Shown here: positions 1 through 6,107 of the stretch, in pieces
Layout: every line of letters begins with the position of its first letter
Position numbering within the stretch: the first letter of the stretch is position 1
From: CAZYTO01 sp964650405
GTDB taxonomy: Bacteria > Acidobacteriota > Thermoanaerobaculia > Gp7-AA8
DNA: 8,129 bases
NCBI GenBank assembly: GCA_964650405.1
Contig: CAZYTO010000264.1
Coordinates: forward strand, 1-8,129
Direction of reading: 5' to 3'
Made by a program: the position numbers and the translations under genes
Notes under the pieces: generated by a model
The model's input: the letters and a program-made list of their open reading frames with translations, nothing else
Database searches by the model: none
What the model was told of the DNA's origin: nothing

Positions 1-130
1 ATTGCGGTTCGTAGTCGTGGAAGAACTCGCGCCAACTGGCGCTCACGGATTCGGGATTGGCGCGGTAACGCTCGTACAGCTCTTCGATGAATGCGGCATT
101 GGCCCCATAGGCCTGGGTGACGGATGACAT
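1..130 (-). CDS. sucA: 2-oxoglutarate dehydrogenase E1 component, N-terminus (partial)
   Basis: Only the first 43 codons are present; the gene runs off the left edge. E1 is the thiamine-diphosphate-dependent decarboxylase of the 2-oxoglutarate dehydrogenase complex, which makes succinyl-CoA in the citric acid cycle in the cytoplasm. The visible peptide has the E1 N-terminal segment: FIEELYERYRANPESVS at residues 14-30, followed by SWREFF at 33-38. This resembles the family pattern of a short helix (YLEDLYEQY-like), a PxSV turn and SWRxFF, which docks the partner subunits. The ATG at 128-130 was chosen because the conserved segment begins about 10 residues later. No clear Shine-Dalgarno sequence precedes it. 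Because only the N-terminus is seen, a fused multifunctional 2-oxoglutarate decarboxylase/dehydrogenase cannot be excluded. The DUF2071 gene ends 24 bp upstream on the same strand, so co-transcription is likely. Confidence 0.85.
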   Translation of the reverse strand, partial: MSSVTQAYGANAAFIEELYERYRANPESVSASWREFFHDYEPQ

Positions 131-154
131 GGCGTGAACTCTAACCCACTCTCT

Positions 155-877
155 TCAGATGTACATTTCGGCGGCCGGCTCCCACTCGTGGGCGATGTTT
201 CGCATGAGCAGGGCGCAGTCGAAGGCGATGCTGCCGGCCGGGAATCGCGAGGTGTCATCGAAGTAGCTCGTGCTGACGGCCCGGACTGCCAGGGGCTGCA
301 CGTCCCAGGTCTTCGTATGCAGGACGATCCCGTCCAGCGCGTTGCCGTCCGCGCGCGAGGAGTAGCCGAGCGACCCGCCCTCGAAGAAGGCCGAGGCCGC
401 GGGCAGCGACGGAAAGATTGACGTGGAGACCCAGTCGGTAGAAACGGCGGCGGCGACGTGCACGGTCACCGCGCCGTCGGCGGACATCATGTTCAGATCG
501 ATGTCGCCATCGCGCTCGGTGACGAAGAAGGCCGCGCGGTGATGCTCGCCCGGGAAGATGCGCCCGCCGGCGAGCTGGTTGAGCAGCGATCCGGAGTCGC
601 GGCGCGGGATGTAGACGCCTTCGTGCTCGCCCTGTGCGTCGCTCCAGGTCACGGCGAACCGGTGGGCGGCGTTCTCGCTCGAGATGCCGAGGAGGCGCGG
701 AAAGCGCTTGGGCCGGATGTTCTCCAGCCGGATGAGGCAGATGCCGCCCACCGCCCACCCGTCCTGCAGTTTCGGACGGAACGGGGCGGGGAGCTGCGCC
801 TGGGCCACGGCCGGATCGATGCGGAAGTTGACGAGCAGGCGGCGCCGGATGACGCCATGGACTTTCGGCATGAACAT
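155..877 (-). CDS. DUF2071 family protein (YqjF/COG2071-like)
   Basis: This 240-residue cytoplasmic protein belongs to the DUF2071 family, whose function is unknown; its fold is thought to resemble acetoacetate decarboxylase. Family landmarks are visible in order: PAPFRPKLQDGWAVGGI at residues 30-46, SSENAAHR at 66-73, GVYIPRRDSGS at 87-97, LAGGRIFPG at 102-110, FFEGGSLGYSS at 164-174 and TKTWDVQPLAVRAVSTSYF at 188-206. Length is typical, and there is no signal peptide or membrane segment. The ATG at 875-877 is preceded by a GAAGG motif 9 nt upstream and an in-frame stop 18 nt upstream. A second ATG two codons later (869-871) is an alternative. It sits 24 bp upstream of sucA and 38 bp downstream of the PAP2 gene, all on one strand, so the three may form an operon. 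That arrangement does not assign it a reaction. Confidence 0.85.
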   Translation of the reverse strand: MFMPKVHGVIRRRLLVNFRIDPAVAQAQLPAPFRPKLQDGWAVGGICLIRLENIRPKRFPRLLGISSENAAHRFAVTWSDAQGEHEGVYIPRRDSGSLLNQLAGGRIFPGEHHRAAFFVTERDGDIDLNMMSADGAVTVHVAAAVSTDWVSTSIFPSLPAASAFFEGGSLGYSSRADGNALDGIVLHTKTWDVQPLAVRAVSTSYFDDTSRFPAGSIAFDCALLMRNIAHEWEPAAEMYI

Positions 878-915
878 GAATGACCGCCTTCGCTACCGCT
901 TACCGGGAGAACTCA

Positions 916-1617
916 TCATTCTTCGCCGGCGTCCGCCGTCAGCTTCTCGATGGCCGTGTGCGTCAGGGAGGTGATTCCGAGCCAGCCCAGGCCCGCGGCG
1001 AAGCCGCCGAGGACGTCGGAGGGGAAGTGCACGCCGAAGTAGACGCGGGAGAATCCGACGCTGAGGATGGTCGCGCCGGTGATGGTGTGGACGAACGCCT
1101 GCGCGGCCACGGAGCGATGCTGCACGAGGTGGTGGGCGACGATGGGATACGTGGCCGCACAGAGCAGCGAGTGGCCGCTGGGAAAGCTGTGCGATTTCGG
1201 CAGCTTGATGCGGCGCGCCAGCTCCACGGGCCGCTCCCGCTGAAAGACGTTCTTGAGGATGGTGTTGACGGCCATGGCCCCGCCCGTGGAGACGGCCACG
1301 GTCCAGGCGTCCTGCTTCCGCCCGCTCCGCCACATCATCAGGGCCGTGGCGCCGGCGGCGATGCTGATGGCCGTGTGCGAGCCGAGCTGCGTGACGGCCT
1401 CCATCACGTCGTGCATGGCCGGGTTGTCGATGCGGTGGACGGTCTCCATGATGATGTCGTCGTAGCGGTCGGCCCGCCCCTTCACGACGTGCTCCGCCTG
1501 CTTCTTGAAGAACCAGAACGCCGCCGAGGCCAGGAGCACGCCGCCGCTCGTGCCGATGGCCAGGGGCAGAAAGCGATGCCGGCGCTTTGCCGGCGTGGCC
1601 GGGTCCTTCTTCTTCAC
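916..1617 (-). CDS. PAP2 family membrane phosphatase
   Basis: This 233-residue integral membrane protein has the three signature motifs of the type 2 phosphatidic acid phosphatase superfamily. They are KNVFQRERP at residues 122-130 (K-x6-RP), FPSGHS at 145-150 (PSGH) and SRVYFGVHFPSD at 190-201 (SR-x5-H-x3-D). The histidines of the second and third motifs are the expected catalytic residues. Hydrophobic stretches near residues 17-36, 80-96, 105-121, 151-163, 173-188 and 203-217 fit about six transmembrane helices with the active site facing outward. Likely substrates are phosphatidate, undecaprenyl pyrophosphate or phosphatidylglycerol phosphate; the sequence does not decide which. The start is GTG (1615-1617), followed by a Lys/Arg-rich N-terminus, with an in-frame TAG 12 nt upstream. 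No good Shine-Dalgarno is visible. Its upstream side is entirely the repeat-rich gap, so any promoter must lie inside repeats. Confidence 0.88.
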   Translation of the reverse strand: MKKKDPATPAKRRHRFLPLAIGTSGGVLLASAAFWFFKKQAEHVVKGRADRYDDIIMETVHRIDNPAMHDVMEAVTQLGSHTAISIAAGATALMMWRSGRKQDAWTVAVSTGGAMAVNTILKNVFQRERPVELARRIKLPKSHSFPSGHSLLCAATYPIVAHHLVQHRSVAAQAFVHTITGATILSVGFSRVYFGVHFPSDVLGGFAAGLGWLGITSLTHTAIEKLTADAGEE

Positions 1618-1639
1618 GGGCGGAGTCTATCGGAAAGGC

Positions 1640-1723
1640 GAGTGCCGAGTGGTGAGTGCCGAGTGCTGAGTGCCGAGTGCCGAGTGCTGAGGGGCATGAG
1701 GCATGAGGAATGGGGCATGAGTG
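1640..1723 (+). repeat. Heptamer tandem array, left copy
   Basis: Twelve consecutive 7-bp units can be read without a break. The first seven are GAGTGCC or one-base variants (GAGTGGT at 1647, GAGTGCT at 1661 and 1682). GAGGGGC at 1689 is a transition unit. Then come ATGAGGC (1696), ATGAGGA (1703), ATGGGGC (1710) and ATGAGTG (1717). The style resembles the short tandemly repeated (STRR) heptanucleotides known from cyanobacteria, although unit sequences differ. The last nine units are matched by the inverted array at 2156-2218. The array begins 22 bp upstream of the PAP2 start codon. Confidence 0.9.
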
Positions 1724-1765
1724 GCTCTTGGGTCCGCCGGGCGCGTCTTCCATCGATCGCGATCT

Positions 1766-1779
1766 GAGTGCCGAGTGTT
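1766..1779 (+). repeat. Degenerate heptamer pair (GAGTGCC, GAGTGTT)
   Basis: Two units of the same heptamer family, GAGTGCC at 1766-1772 and GAGTGTT at 1773-1779, lie 42 bp beyond the left array. Decayed GAGTG words follow at about 1790, and an inverted AGCACTC occurs at 1821-1827. They look like remnants of the same repeat family. Confidence 0.55.
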
Positions 1780-1874
1780 TTTCAGTGACGAGTGTGAGAT
1801 CGCCGGCGGGTCGATCATTCAGCACTCAACGGCTGCACAGACTGTGTGCATCCATGCTTGGCGTGGGTGCAGTT

Positions 1875-1928
1875 TTGCACTGAATCCATGCAAACTTGCA
1901 CGGAATCCATGCATTGATGCGGGAATCC
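1875..1928 (+). repeat. 21-bp-period direct repeat with nested small hairpins
   Basis: Two 18-bp units, at 1875-1892 and 1896-1913, share TTGCAC-x-GAATCCATGCA with one mismatch and start 21 bp apart. A third degenerate unit contains GGAATCC at 1922-1928, 20 bp after the second. Small inverted pairs overlap the units: GTGCA (1867-1871) with TGCAC (1876-1880), and TGCAA (1889-1893) with TTGCA (1896-1900). The period is three times seven, like the flanking heptamers. It could be a protein-binding array or another decayed repeat; nothing identifies a binding factor. Confidence 0.6.
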
Positions 1929-2078
1929 GCGCGGGGCGCGTCGCTCGACGCCTTCCTTTCGCTCACGTGCTTCGGAGAGGGGTATCCAGCGCGAGCAGAG
2001 TCCTGGGTAACTGAGTACAGCTCCCGCAGACCAGCGCAGGCGCGCTGCACCGAGAGAAGCAACGACGACGAGGGATGG

Positions 2079-2142
2079 TCACGCGGAGACGCGGAGATCG
2101 CGGAGGTCTTGATTTCTCCGCATCCTCCGTGTCTCCGCGTGA
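2079..2142. repeat. 64-nt palindromic hairpin element
   Basis: The left arm TCACGCGGAGACGCGGAG (2079-2096) pairs with the right arm CTCCGTGTCTCCGCGTGA (2125-2142) over 18 bp with one G-T-type mismatch. An inner stem pairs GCGGAG (2100-2105) with CTCCGC (2116-2121) around a 10-nt loop, separated from the outer stem by a symmetric ATC/ATC internal loop. No T-run follows on either strand, so it is not a standard intrinsic terminator. Similar CGGAGACGCGGAG-type palindromes occur as dispersed intergenic repeats in several high-GC environmental genomes. I therefore call it a REP/MITE-like element. Confidence 0.75.
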
Positions 2143-2155
2143 TGGGTTTGTTAGC

Positions 2156-2218
2156 CACTCATGCCCCATTACTCATGCCTCATGCCTCTCAGCACTCGGC
2201 ACTCAGCACTCGGCACTC
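2156..2218 (-). repeat. Heptamer tandem array, right inverted copy
   Basis: Nine contiguous 7-bp units read CACTCAT, GCCCCAT, TACTCAT, GCCTCAT and GCCTCTC, and then alternate AGCACTC and GGCACTC twice. The reverse complement aligns in register with 1661-1723 at 59 of 63 positions, including the same switch from GAGTGCY units to ATGAGGC units. It ends 9 bp from the stop codon of the DUF4388 gene (2228). With the left array it makes a long imperfect inverted repeat around a 432-bp core. Confidence 0.9.
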
Positions 2219-2227
2219 GCGAAGGAG

Positions 2228-3676
2228 CTACCGCTTCTTCAGCGCGGCCAGGCGGCTCTTTCCCTGCTGGTTCTCGGGGGAGATCTTGAGGACGTCTTCG
2301 TAGCAGCTCTGGGCGCGGGAGGTGAGGCCTTCGCTGCGATAGAGGTCGCCGAGAGAGATGAGGGCGTCGACGTGGTTCGGGTCGATGGAGAGGGCGCGCT
2401 GGAAGCTCTCCGCCGCTTCGCGCCGCCACTTGGGGTTCCGCTCCTGGCAGGAGCCGAGGAGGAACCAGGCTTCGGCGTGCTCGGGAACGAAGTTGACGGC
2501 CTGGCGCAGCAGGACGATGGCGCCGTAGTAATCGCCGGACACGGAAAGCTCGCGGGCCCGGGCGAAGTTCTGCTCCGCGATCGAGCGCTGGGTCATCCGC
2601 CGCTGCACTTCCTCGCCGGTCCGGATGCCCCCCGACGTGCGGCGGGCCAGGAGCTTGTCGTACGACTGGCGGCGGCCGGCGTCGGCCAGGGTGAGAACGG
2701 CCTCGTCGATGCGCTTCTGGATGGTGGTGATGGCATCGCGCACCACGGCCGGATATGTGGCCGGATCGTAGACGCGGCGGCGGGCCTCGGCGGCGGCAGT
2801 GATCTGCGTCCGCGTGGCGGCGCGCGGAATGTCCAGGACCTGGTAATGATCGAGCAGAGGGAGCTGGCGCGAGAAGCCGACGGCGCGCAGGGAGCGCTGA
2901 TCGTTCGAGCCGATCTGGGCGAGGATCTCCAGGTCGCGCAGCATCTCGTCGGCGTTGGCGATCTCGTCGCGGTGCGAGGTGTAGGAGACCTCTTCGTAGA
3001 CCCCGAGCGTCAGCATCGTGATCACGGCCCGGGCGGCCATGACCGATTCGTTCGGGAAGTGCTTGAGGAGCGCCTCCAGGGTCATGGGCCGGTCGAGGGC
3101 CAGCACGACGCGCCGCTCCGGGTCCGTGAGGGGGATGGCGTCGATCTCGAAGCGGCTGTCGCCGGAGATGGCGATCTCCCGCTTCAGGTCCCCGAGCGAG
3201 CGGCGGAGGACCAGGCCGTTGGTGATGGAGCGGATCCCTTCCAGCAGCAGCACGGCCGTCGAGGTCAGGAAGACGCGCTTGTCGGGCTCGAGGGCGGCTT
3301 CCTCGGTGAAGGCCGCCGTGCCCTCGTCGAGCGAGAAGAGCGGGAGGAACTGCGCAGCCAGCCACTCGCGGAGCAGCGTCTGGCGGACGGAGAGCTCCAG
3401 CAGTCCGGTCTCATGGAAACGCGCCACCACGCCGGTCGGATCGCCGTTCACCAGGGCCGCGGCCCGGTCGTGGGTGAGCACGCCGCGCCGCGCCAGGAAG
3501 TCGCCCAGCGAATCTTCCGGCACCGAGGAGGTGATCAGCGACAGCTCGCCCTGCGACCAGTACAGCTCTTTGCGGGTGTGCGCACGGACGATGGCCAGAT
3601 GCCCAGTGCGCCTCTGCTGCACGACATCTCCGATGATCACCGCGAACGGGGTGATCTCGATTCGCTCCAGGCTCAC
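2228..3676 (-). CDS. DUF4388 domain / J-like / TPR protein
   Basis: This 482-residue soluble protein has no signal peptide. Residues about 9-115 look like a DUF4388 (PATAN-like) domain: GHLAIV at 25-30, ELYWSQGEL at 37-45 and LGDFLARRGVL at 57-67. Residues 276-344 resemble a DnaJ J-domain in their ends (DHYQVLDIPRAAT and RRQSYDKLL), but YDPATYP at 303-309 stands where the HPD motif should be, so Hsp70 stimulation is unlikely. Three TPR units occupy about 367-468, for example AAESFQRALSIDPNHVDALI at 421-440. DUF4388 proteins are often linked to gliding, polarity or two-component signalling; here a cytoplasmic scaffold or regulator is a reasonable guess, not a demonstrated role. The start is GTG (3674-3676) with GAGGG 7 nt upstream and an in-frame TAA 24 nt upstream. 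It is transcribed divergently from the exported TPR gene. Confidence 0.82.
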   Translation of the reverse strand: MSLERIEITPFAVIIGDVVQQRRTGHLAIVRAHTRKELYWSQGELSLITSSVPEDSLGDFLARRGVLTHDRAAALVNGDPTGVVARFHETGLLELSVRQTLLREWLAAQFLPLFSLDEGTAAFTEEAALEPDKRVFLTSTAVLLLEGIRSITNGLVLRRSLGDLKREIAISGDSRFEIDAIPLTDPERRVVLALDRPMTLEALLKHFPNESVMAARAVITMLTLGVYEEVSYTSHRDEIANADEMLRDLEILAQIGSNDQRSLRAVGFSRQLPLLDHYQVLDIPRAATRTQITAAAEARRRVYDPATYPAVVRDAITTIQKRIDEAVLTLADAGRRQSYDKLLARRTSGGIRTGEEVQRRMTQRSIAEQNFARARELSVSGDYYGAIVLLRQAVNFVPEHAEAWFLLGSCQERNPKWRREAAESFQRALSIDPNHVDALISLGDLYRSEGLTSRAQSCYEDVLKISPENQQGKSRLAALKKR

Positions 3677-3852
3677 GCCAACGCCCTCACCCGGTTTTTA
3701 GCACAAATGGAGCCGGAGACGAGACCGGCTGACGGATGAATGGCACGAAACGGGCTCGTACTGGACACGTCTCATGCGTTAGACGTACCGAAAGCGTACG
3801 TTTTCCAGAATGCGACGCTCATGACCGAGCGTTCCCCAGACCGAATGCTACG
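3677..3852. promoter_or_regulatory. Divergent intergenic region with three small inverted repeats
   Basis: These 176 bp separate the two divergent start codons and must carry both promoters or one shared region. Three perfect 6-bp inverted repeats are spaced along it: AGCCGG (3711-3716) with CCGGCT (3725-3730), ACGTAC (3783-3788) with GTACGT (3796-3801), and ACGCTC (3815-3820) with GAGCGT (3827-3832). The second is followed by TTTT. An AT-rich patch near 3694-3709 could hold a -10 element for the minus-strand gene. I cannot name convincing -35/-10 pairs. The palindromes could be operators or leader stem-loops; they are short enough to arise by chance. Confidence 0.4.
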
Positions 3853-5781
3853 ATGAAAACCATGAAGAAGTGGGCAGCCATGCTGGCCCTCCTCCTCTCC
3901 GCAGGAGTGATGACCGCGAGCGCGCAGGAACCTCCGACGTCCGACGAGACGTACGATTTCATCCTTTCCAAGATCGCGTCCGACGACGGACGCTACGACG
4001 AGGCCCTGGCCAAGGTCGACAAGCTCGTCGCGAAGCATCCGGACAACATGGTCCTGCTCTACGAGCGGGCCATGGTCCGCATCGACGCCGGCAAGCGTGA
4101 CGAGGCCGAGGCCGACCTGCGCAAGGTCGTCGCCGCCAGCCCGAATTTCTACGATGCCCACCGCGTCCTGGGCCGTCTCCTGCTCGACCGGGCCGGCGCG
4201 GACCGTTCCGGCGCCCCCGACCGCTCCCTGACGGAAGAGGCGCTGGCCCAGCTCTCCGCGGCCTACAAGCTCAACCCGGACGACCTCTTCAGCGGGATCA
4301 CCGTGGCCCAGATCTACGCTTCGCTGAAGCGGCCGGCCGACCAGGAGAAAGTGCTTGCCTCTCTCCTGGAGCGCGCCCCGGACCACCGGGCCCTCAACTA
4401 CAACTACGCGATGGTGCTGTCGCAGCTCGGACGCACGGTGGAGGCGAAGGACTACCTCGAGAAGGCCGTCTTCCTCGACGCCACCTTCTCGCCCGCGGTC
4501 CTGACGCTCGTCGACGTCTATCAGAAGCAGGGAGACTGGCTCAAAGCGGCCGGCCTGCTCACGCCGCTCATCGCGGCCGATCCCTCCAACGTGGACTTCG
4601 AGCGCCAGCAGGCGTACTTCTACCTGCGGGGCGAGGAGCCCGAGAAGGCCCGGGCCGCGTTCAAGCACCTCCTCGACGCCGATCCCCATGACACCCGTTC
4701 CGAGTTTTATCTCGGCGAATCGCTGAACGACCTCCACCAGTTCGCGGAGGCCGAGACGATCTACCACCGGCTCCTCGAGAAATCCCCCGACGATCCCGAC
4801 GCCCAGACCAGTCTCGGGCTGAGCCAGATCGGGCTGCGGAAGTGGGACGAGGCGAAGAAAAGCTTCCAGCTCGTCCTCGCCAACGGAGACGCCTCGGAGA
4901 ACCTGCAGGTGCTCTCCCGCACGCAGCTCGCGCTCATCGATCTGCAGAAGGGGCAGTACGCAAACGCCGTGGAGAACGCCCGGCCGGTGCTCGCCTTCCG
5001 CGACAAGCCGAACACGCAGGCCGTCAGCATCGCCCTGGACGCGCTGAAGAAGGAGAAAAAGTACGGCGACGCAGTGGTTCTTCTGACCCCGCTGGCCGCC
5101 AAGTACCCGGACGACGCGTTCATCAGCTCGCGCTATGTCGAAGCGCTCATGCGGGCCGGCGACCGGGAGAAGGCCCGGCAGGTGGCGTCCTCGCAGGCCA
5201 GGCTCGGCACGAAGTTCACCGTCTCCGTGGCCGAGGCGTATGTGCAGAACGACGAGTACCCGCAGGCCATCAGCCTGCTCAAGGATGCGCTGCAGGCGAG
5301 CGCCGCCGACATCGATCTGAAGTTCCAACTGGCCACGACCTACGAGCGCTCCGGAGACCGCGCGGCCGCGGAGAAGCTCTTCCTGGAGATCCTCAAGGCG
5401 CAGCCCGATCACGCCGGAACGCTGAATTACCTCGGCTACATGTACGCCGAGAGCGGCACGAACCTCGAGCGCGCGCAGGACATGCTGACCCACGCCGTGC
5501 GGCAGGAGCCGCACAACGGCGCGTACATCGACTCGCTCGGCTGGGTGTACTTCCGCCAGGGGAAGCTCGATCTGGCAGAGAAGTACCTCACCGACGCCAC
5601 TCGCCTGCTGCCGAATGACGCAACCGTGCGCGAGCACCTCGGCGACGTCTTCGCCAAGCGCGGCGACTATCACAAGGCCCTCGATCTCTACCGGACGGCC
5701 CTGACACTCGATCCGGAAGCGAAGGACGAGGCCAAGCTGCGCTCGAAGATCGCGGAAGTCGAGAAGCAGACGCAGCGATGA
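3853..5781 (+). CDS. Exported TPR-repeat protein (lolB-associated family)
   Basis: The protein has 642 residues from the ATG at 3853. It opens with a clear signal peptide, MKTMKKWAAMLALLLSAG, and a likely signal peptidase I site after ASA (residues 24-26), so it should be periplasmic. Nearly all the rest is tandem TPR helices, for example YDEALAKVDKLVAKHPDN early and AEAETIYHRLLEKSPDDPDA midway. The C-terminal part has LNYLGYMYAE, YIDSLGWVYFRQGKLDLAEK and VREHLGDVFAKRGDYHKAL. These match the conserved C-terminus of the TPR protein encoded next to lolB in Pseudomonas (PA4667 type). The frame is open upstream to 3736, but the extra 39 residues would bury the signal peptide, so 3853 is preferred; 3862 is a second option. 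No strong Shine-Dalgarno is seen. TPR units suggest a protein-interaction scaffold; partners are unknown. Confidence 0.85.
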   Translation: MKTMKKWAAMLALLLSAGVMTASAQEPPTSDETYDFILSKIASDDGRYDEALAKVDKLVAKHPDNMVLLYERAMVRIDAGKRDEAEADLRKVVAASPNFYDAHRVLGRLLLDRAGADRSGAPDRSLTEEALAQLSAAYKLNPDDLFSGITVAQIYASLKRPADQEKVLASLLERAPDHRALNYNYAMVLSQLGRTVEAKDYLEKAVFLDATFSPAVLTLVDVYQKQGDWLKAAGLLTPLIAADPSNVDFERQQAYFYLRGEEPEKARAAFKHLLDADPHDTRSEFYLGESLNDLHQFAEAETIYHRLLEKSPDDPDAQTSLGLSQIGLRKWDEAKKSFQLVLANGDASENLQVLSRTQLALIDLQKGQYANAVENARPVLAFRDKPNTQAVSIALDALKKEKKYGDAVVLLTPLAAKYPDDAFISSRYVEALMRAGDREKARQVASSQARLGTKFTVSVAEAYVQNDEYPQAISLLKDALQASAADIDLKFQLATTYERSGDRAAAEKLFLEILKAQPDHAGTLNYLGYMYAESGTNLERAQDMLTHAVRQEPHNGAYIDSLGWVYFRQGKLDLAEKYLTDATRLLPNDATVREHLGDVFAKRGDYHKALDLYRTALTLDPEAKDEAKLRSKIAEVEKQTQR

Positions 5782-5811
5782 GGGTCGCTGATCGCTGTTC
5801 GCTGATCATTG
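5782..5811 (+). repeat. Heptamer repeat immediately after the TPR stop codon
   Basis: Directly after the TGA at 5779-5781 come 7-bp units TCGCTGA, TCGCTGT and TCGCTGA, followed by TCATTGC. The 19-bp stretch TGATCGCTGTTCGCTGATC at 5789-5807 recurs exactly, inverted, at 6806-6824 in the lolB-ispE gap. It is the same NCGANCA family in opposite orientation. Confidence 0.8.
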
Positions 5812-5876
5812 CCAGGCTCTTGCACCTGGTGTCGGGAGACGGATTGACTGGATCGCTGCGCGGCCGTCTTGTCCCA

Positions 5877-5966
5877 CCCTCTCCCGGCGGGAGAGGGTCG
5901 CCGCTGCGCGCGCATCACCGAGAGCGAGTCATCGCAAAGCAGTCAGCGCAGCGGCGGGGTGAGGGG
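5877..5966 (+). repeat. Palindrome-bounded intergenic element, copy 1
   Basis: The element starts with a perfect palindrome, CCCTCTCCCG (5877-5886) against CGGGAGAGGG (5888-5897), continues with TCGCCGCTG, and ends in GGGGTGAGGGG (5956-5966). The whole 90 bp aligns with the reverse complement of 6010-6107. Matching words are the palindrome, GAGGGTCG, GCGCGCA, GAGTCA, CAGCGC and the GGGGTGAGGGG end. Elements of this style (CCCTCTCCCG palindrome, GGTGAGGGG end) are widely dispersed in proteobacterial and other high-GC genomes. It lies between the TPR stop and the chosen lolB start. Confidence 0.75.
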
Positions 5967-6009
5967 CTTTCAAAGGTCACCTCCCAAGTGGCTGCTTCGT
6001 TCAAAGAAT

Positions 6010-6107
6010 CCCCTCACCCCGGCTCTTCCGCGCTGGACGCTTCGGAGCTGACTCACTCCATGCCGGATTGCGCGCTCCATCGCCGACCCTCTCCCGCCGG
6101 GAGAGAG
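6010..6107 (-). repeat. Palindrome-bounded intergenic element, inverted copy 2
   Basis: This is the inverted partner of 5877-5966, separated from it by 43 bp. It begins CCCCTCACCCC (6010-6020) and ends in a palindrome, CCCTCTCCCG (6087-6096) with CGGGAGAGAG (6098-6107), which has one mismatch. The two copies are clearly related but diverged internally, so they are not a recent duplication. The ATG proposed for lolB (6060) and its first 16 codons lie inside this copy. Confidence 0.75.

Larger units (their letters stand above)
1618..2227. other. 610-bp non-coding repeat region
   Basis: No supportable gene lies between the PAP2 start and the end of the DUF4388 gene. Open frames here are low-complexity translations of repeats. 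In order, the stretch holds a heptamer array (1640-1723), a short GAGTGCC/GAGTGTT remnant (1766-1779), an 11-nt CACAG-A-CTGTG palindrome (1836-1846), a 21-bp-period direct repeat (1875-1928), about 150 bp with no structure I recognise (1929-2078), a long hairpin (2079-2142), and an inverted heptamer array (2156-2218). No transposase or classical terminator with a U-tract is visible. It separates DUF4388 from PAP2 on the same strand, so it probably breaks or modulates an operon; that is inference. Confidence 0.8.

Noticed and set aside
893..1825. A 310-codon minus-strand frame overlapping PAP2 and the left repeat array
   Set aside because: It is out of frame with PAP2, is Arg/His/Ala-rich, and its N-terminus encodes heptamer repeats (HSALGTRHSALGT).
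2079..2142. Rho-independent terminator for the DUF4388 gene
   Set aside because: The stem is strong but no T-run follows on either strand.
1640..2218. CRISPR array
   Set aside because: Units are contiguous 7-mers without spacers, and no cas genes are present.
2696..2851. A functional DnaJ co-chaperone domain in the DUF4388 protein
   Set aside because: The HPD tripeptide required to stimulate Hsp70 is absent; only the flanking helices look J-like.
2075..3739. A 554-codon plus-strand frame opposite the DUF4388 gene
   Set aside because: Its product is a composition-driven shadow with no recognisable domain, and it begins inside the hairpin and heptamer repeats.
3736..3852. An upstream start for the exported TPR protein at 3736
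   Set aside because: It would put 39 charged residues before a standard signal peptide. The ATG at 3853 begins exactly at MKTMKKWAAML.
3772..5673. A 633-codon open frame antisense to the exported TPR gene
   Set aside because: It mirrors the TPR coding frame in GC-rich DNA and translates to low-complexity Arg/Val/Gly/Leu-rich sequence with no domain. The plus-strand frame has a signal peptide and clear TPRs.
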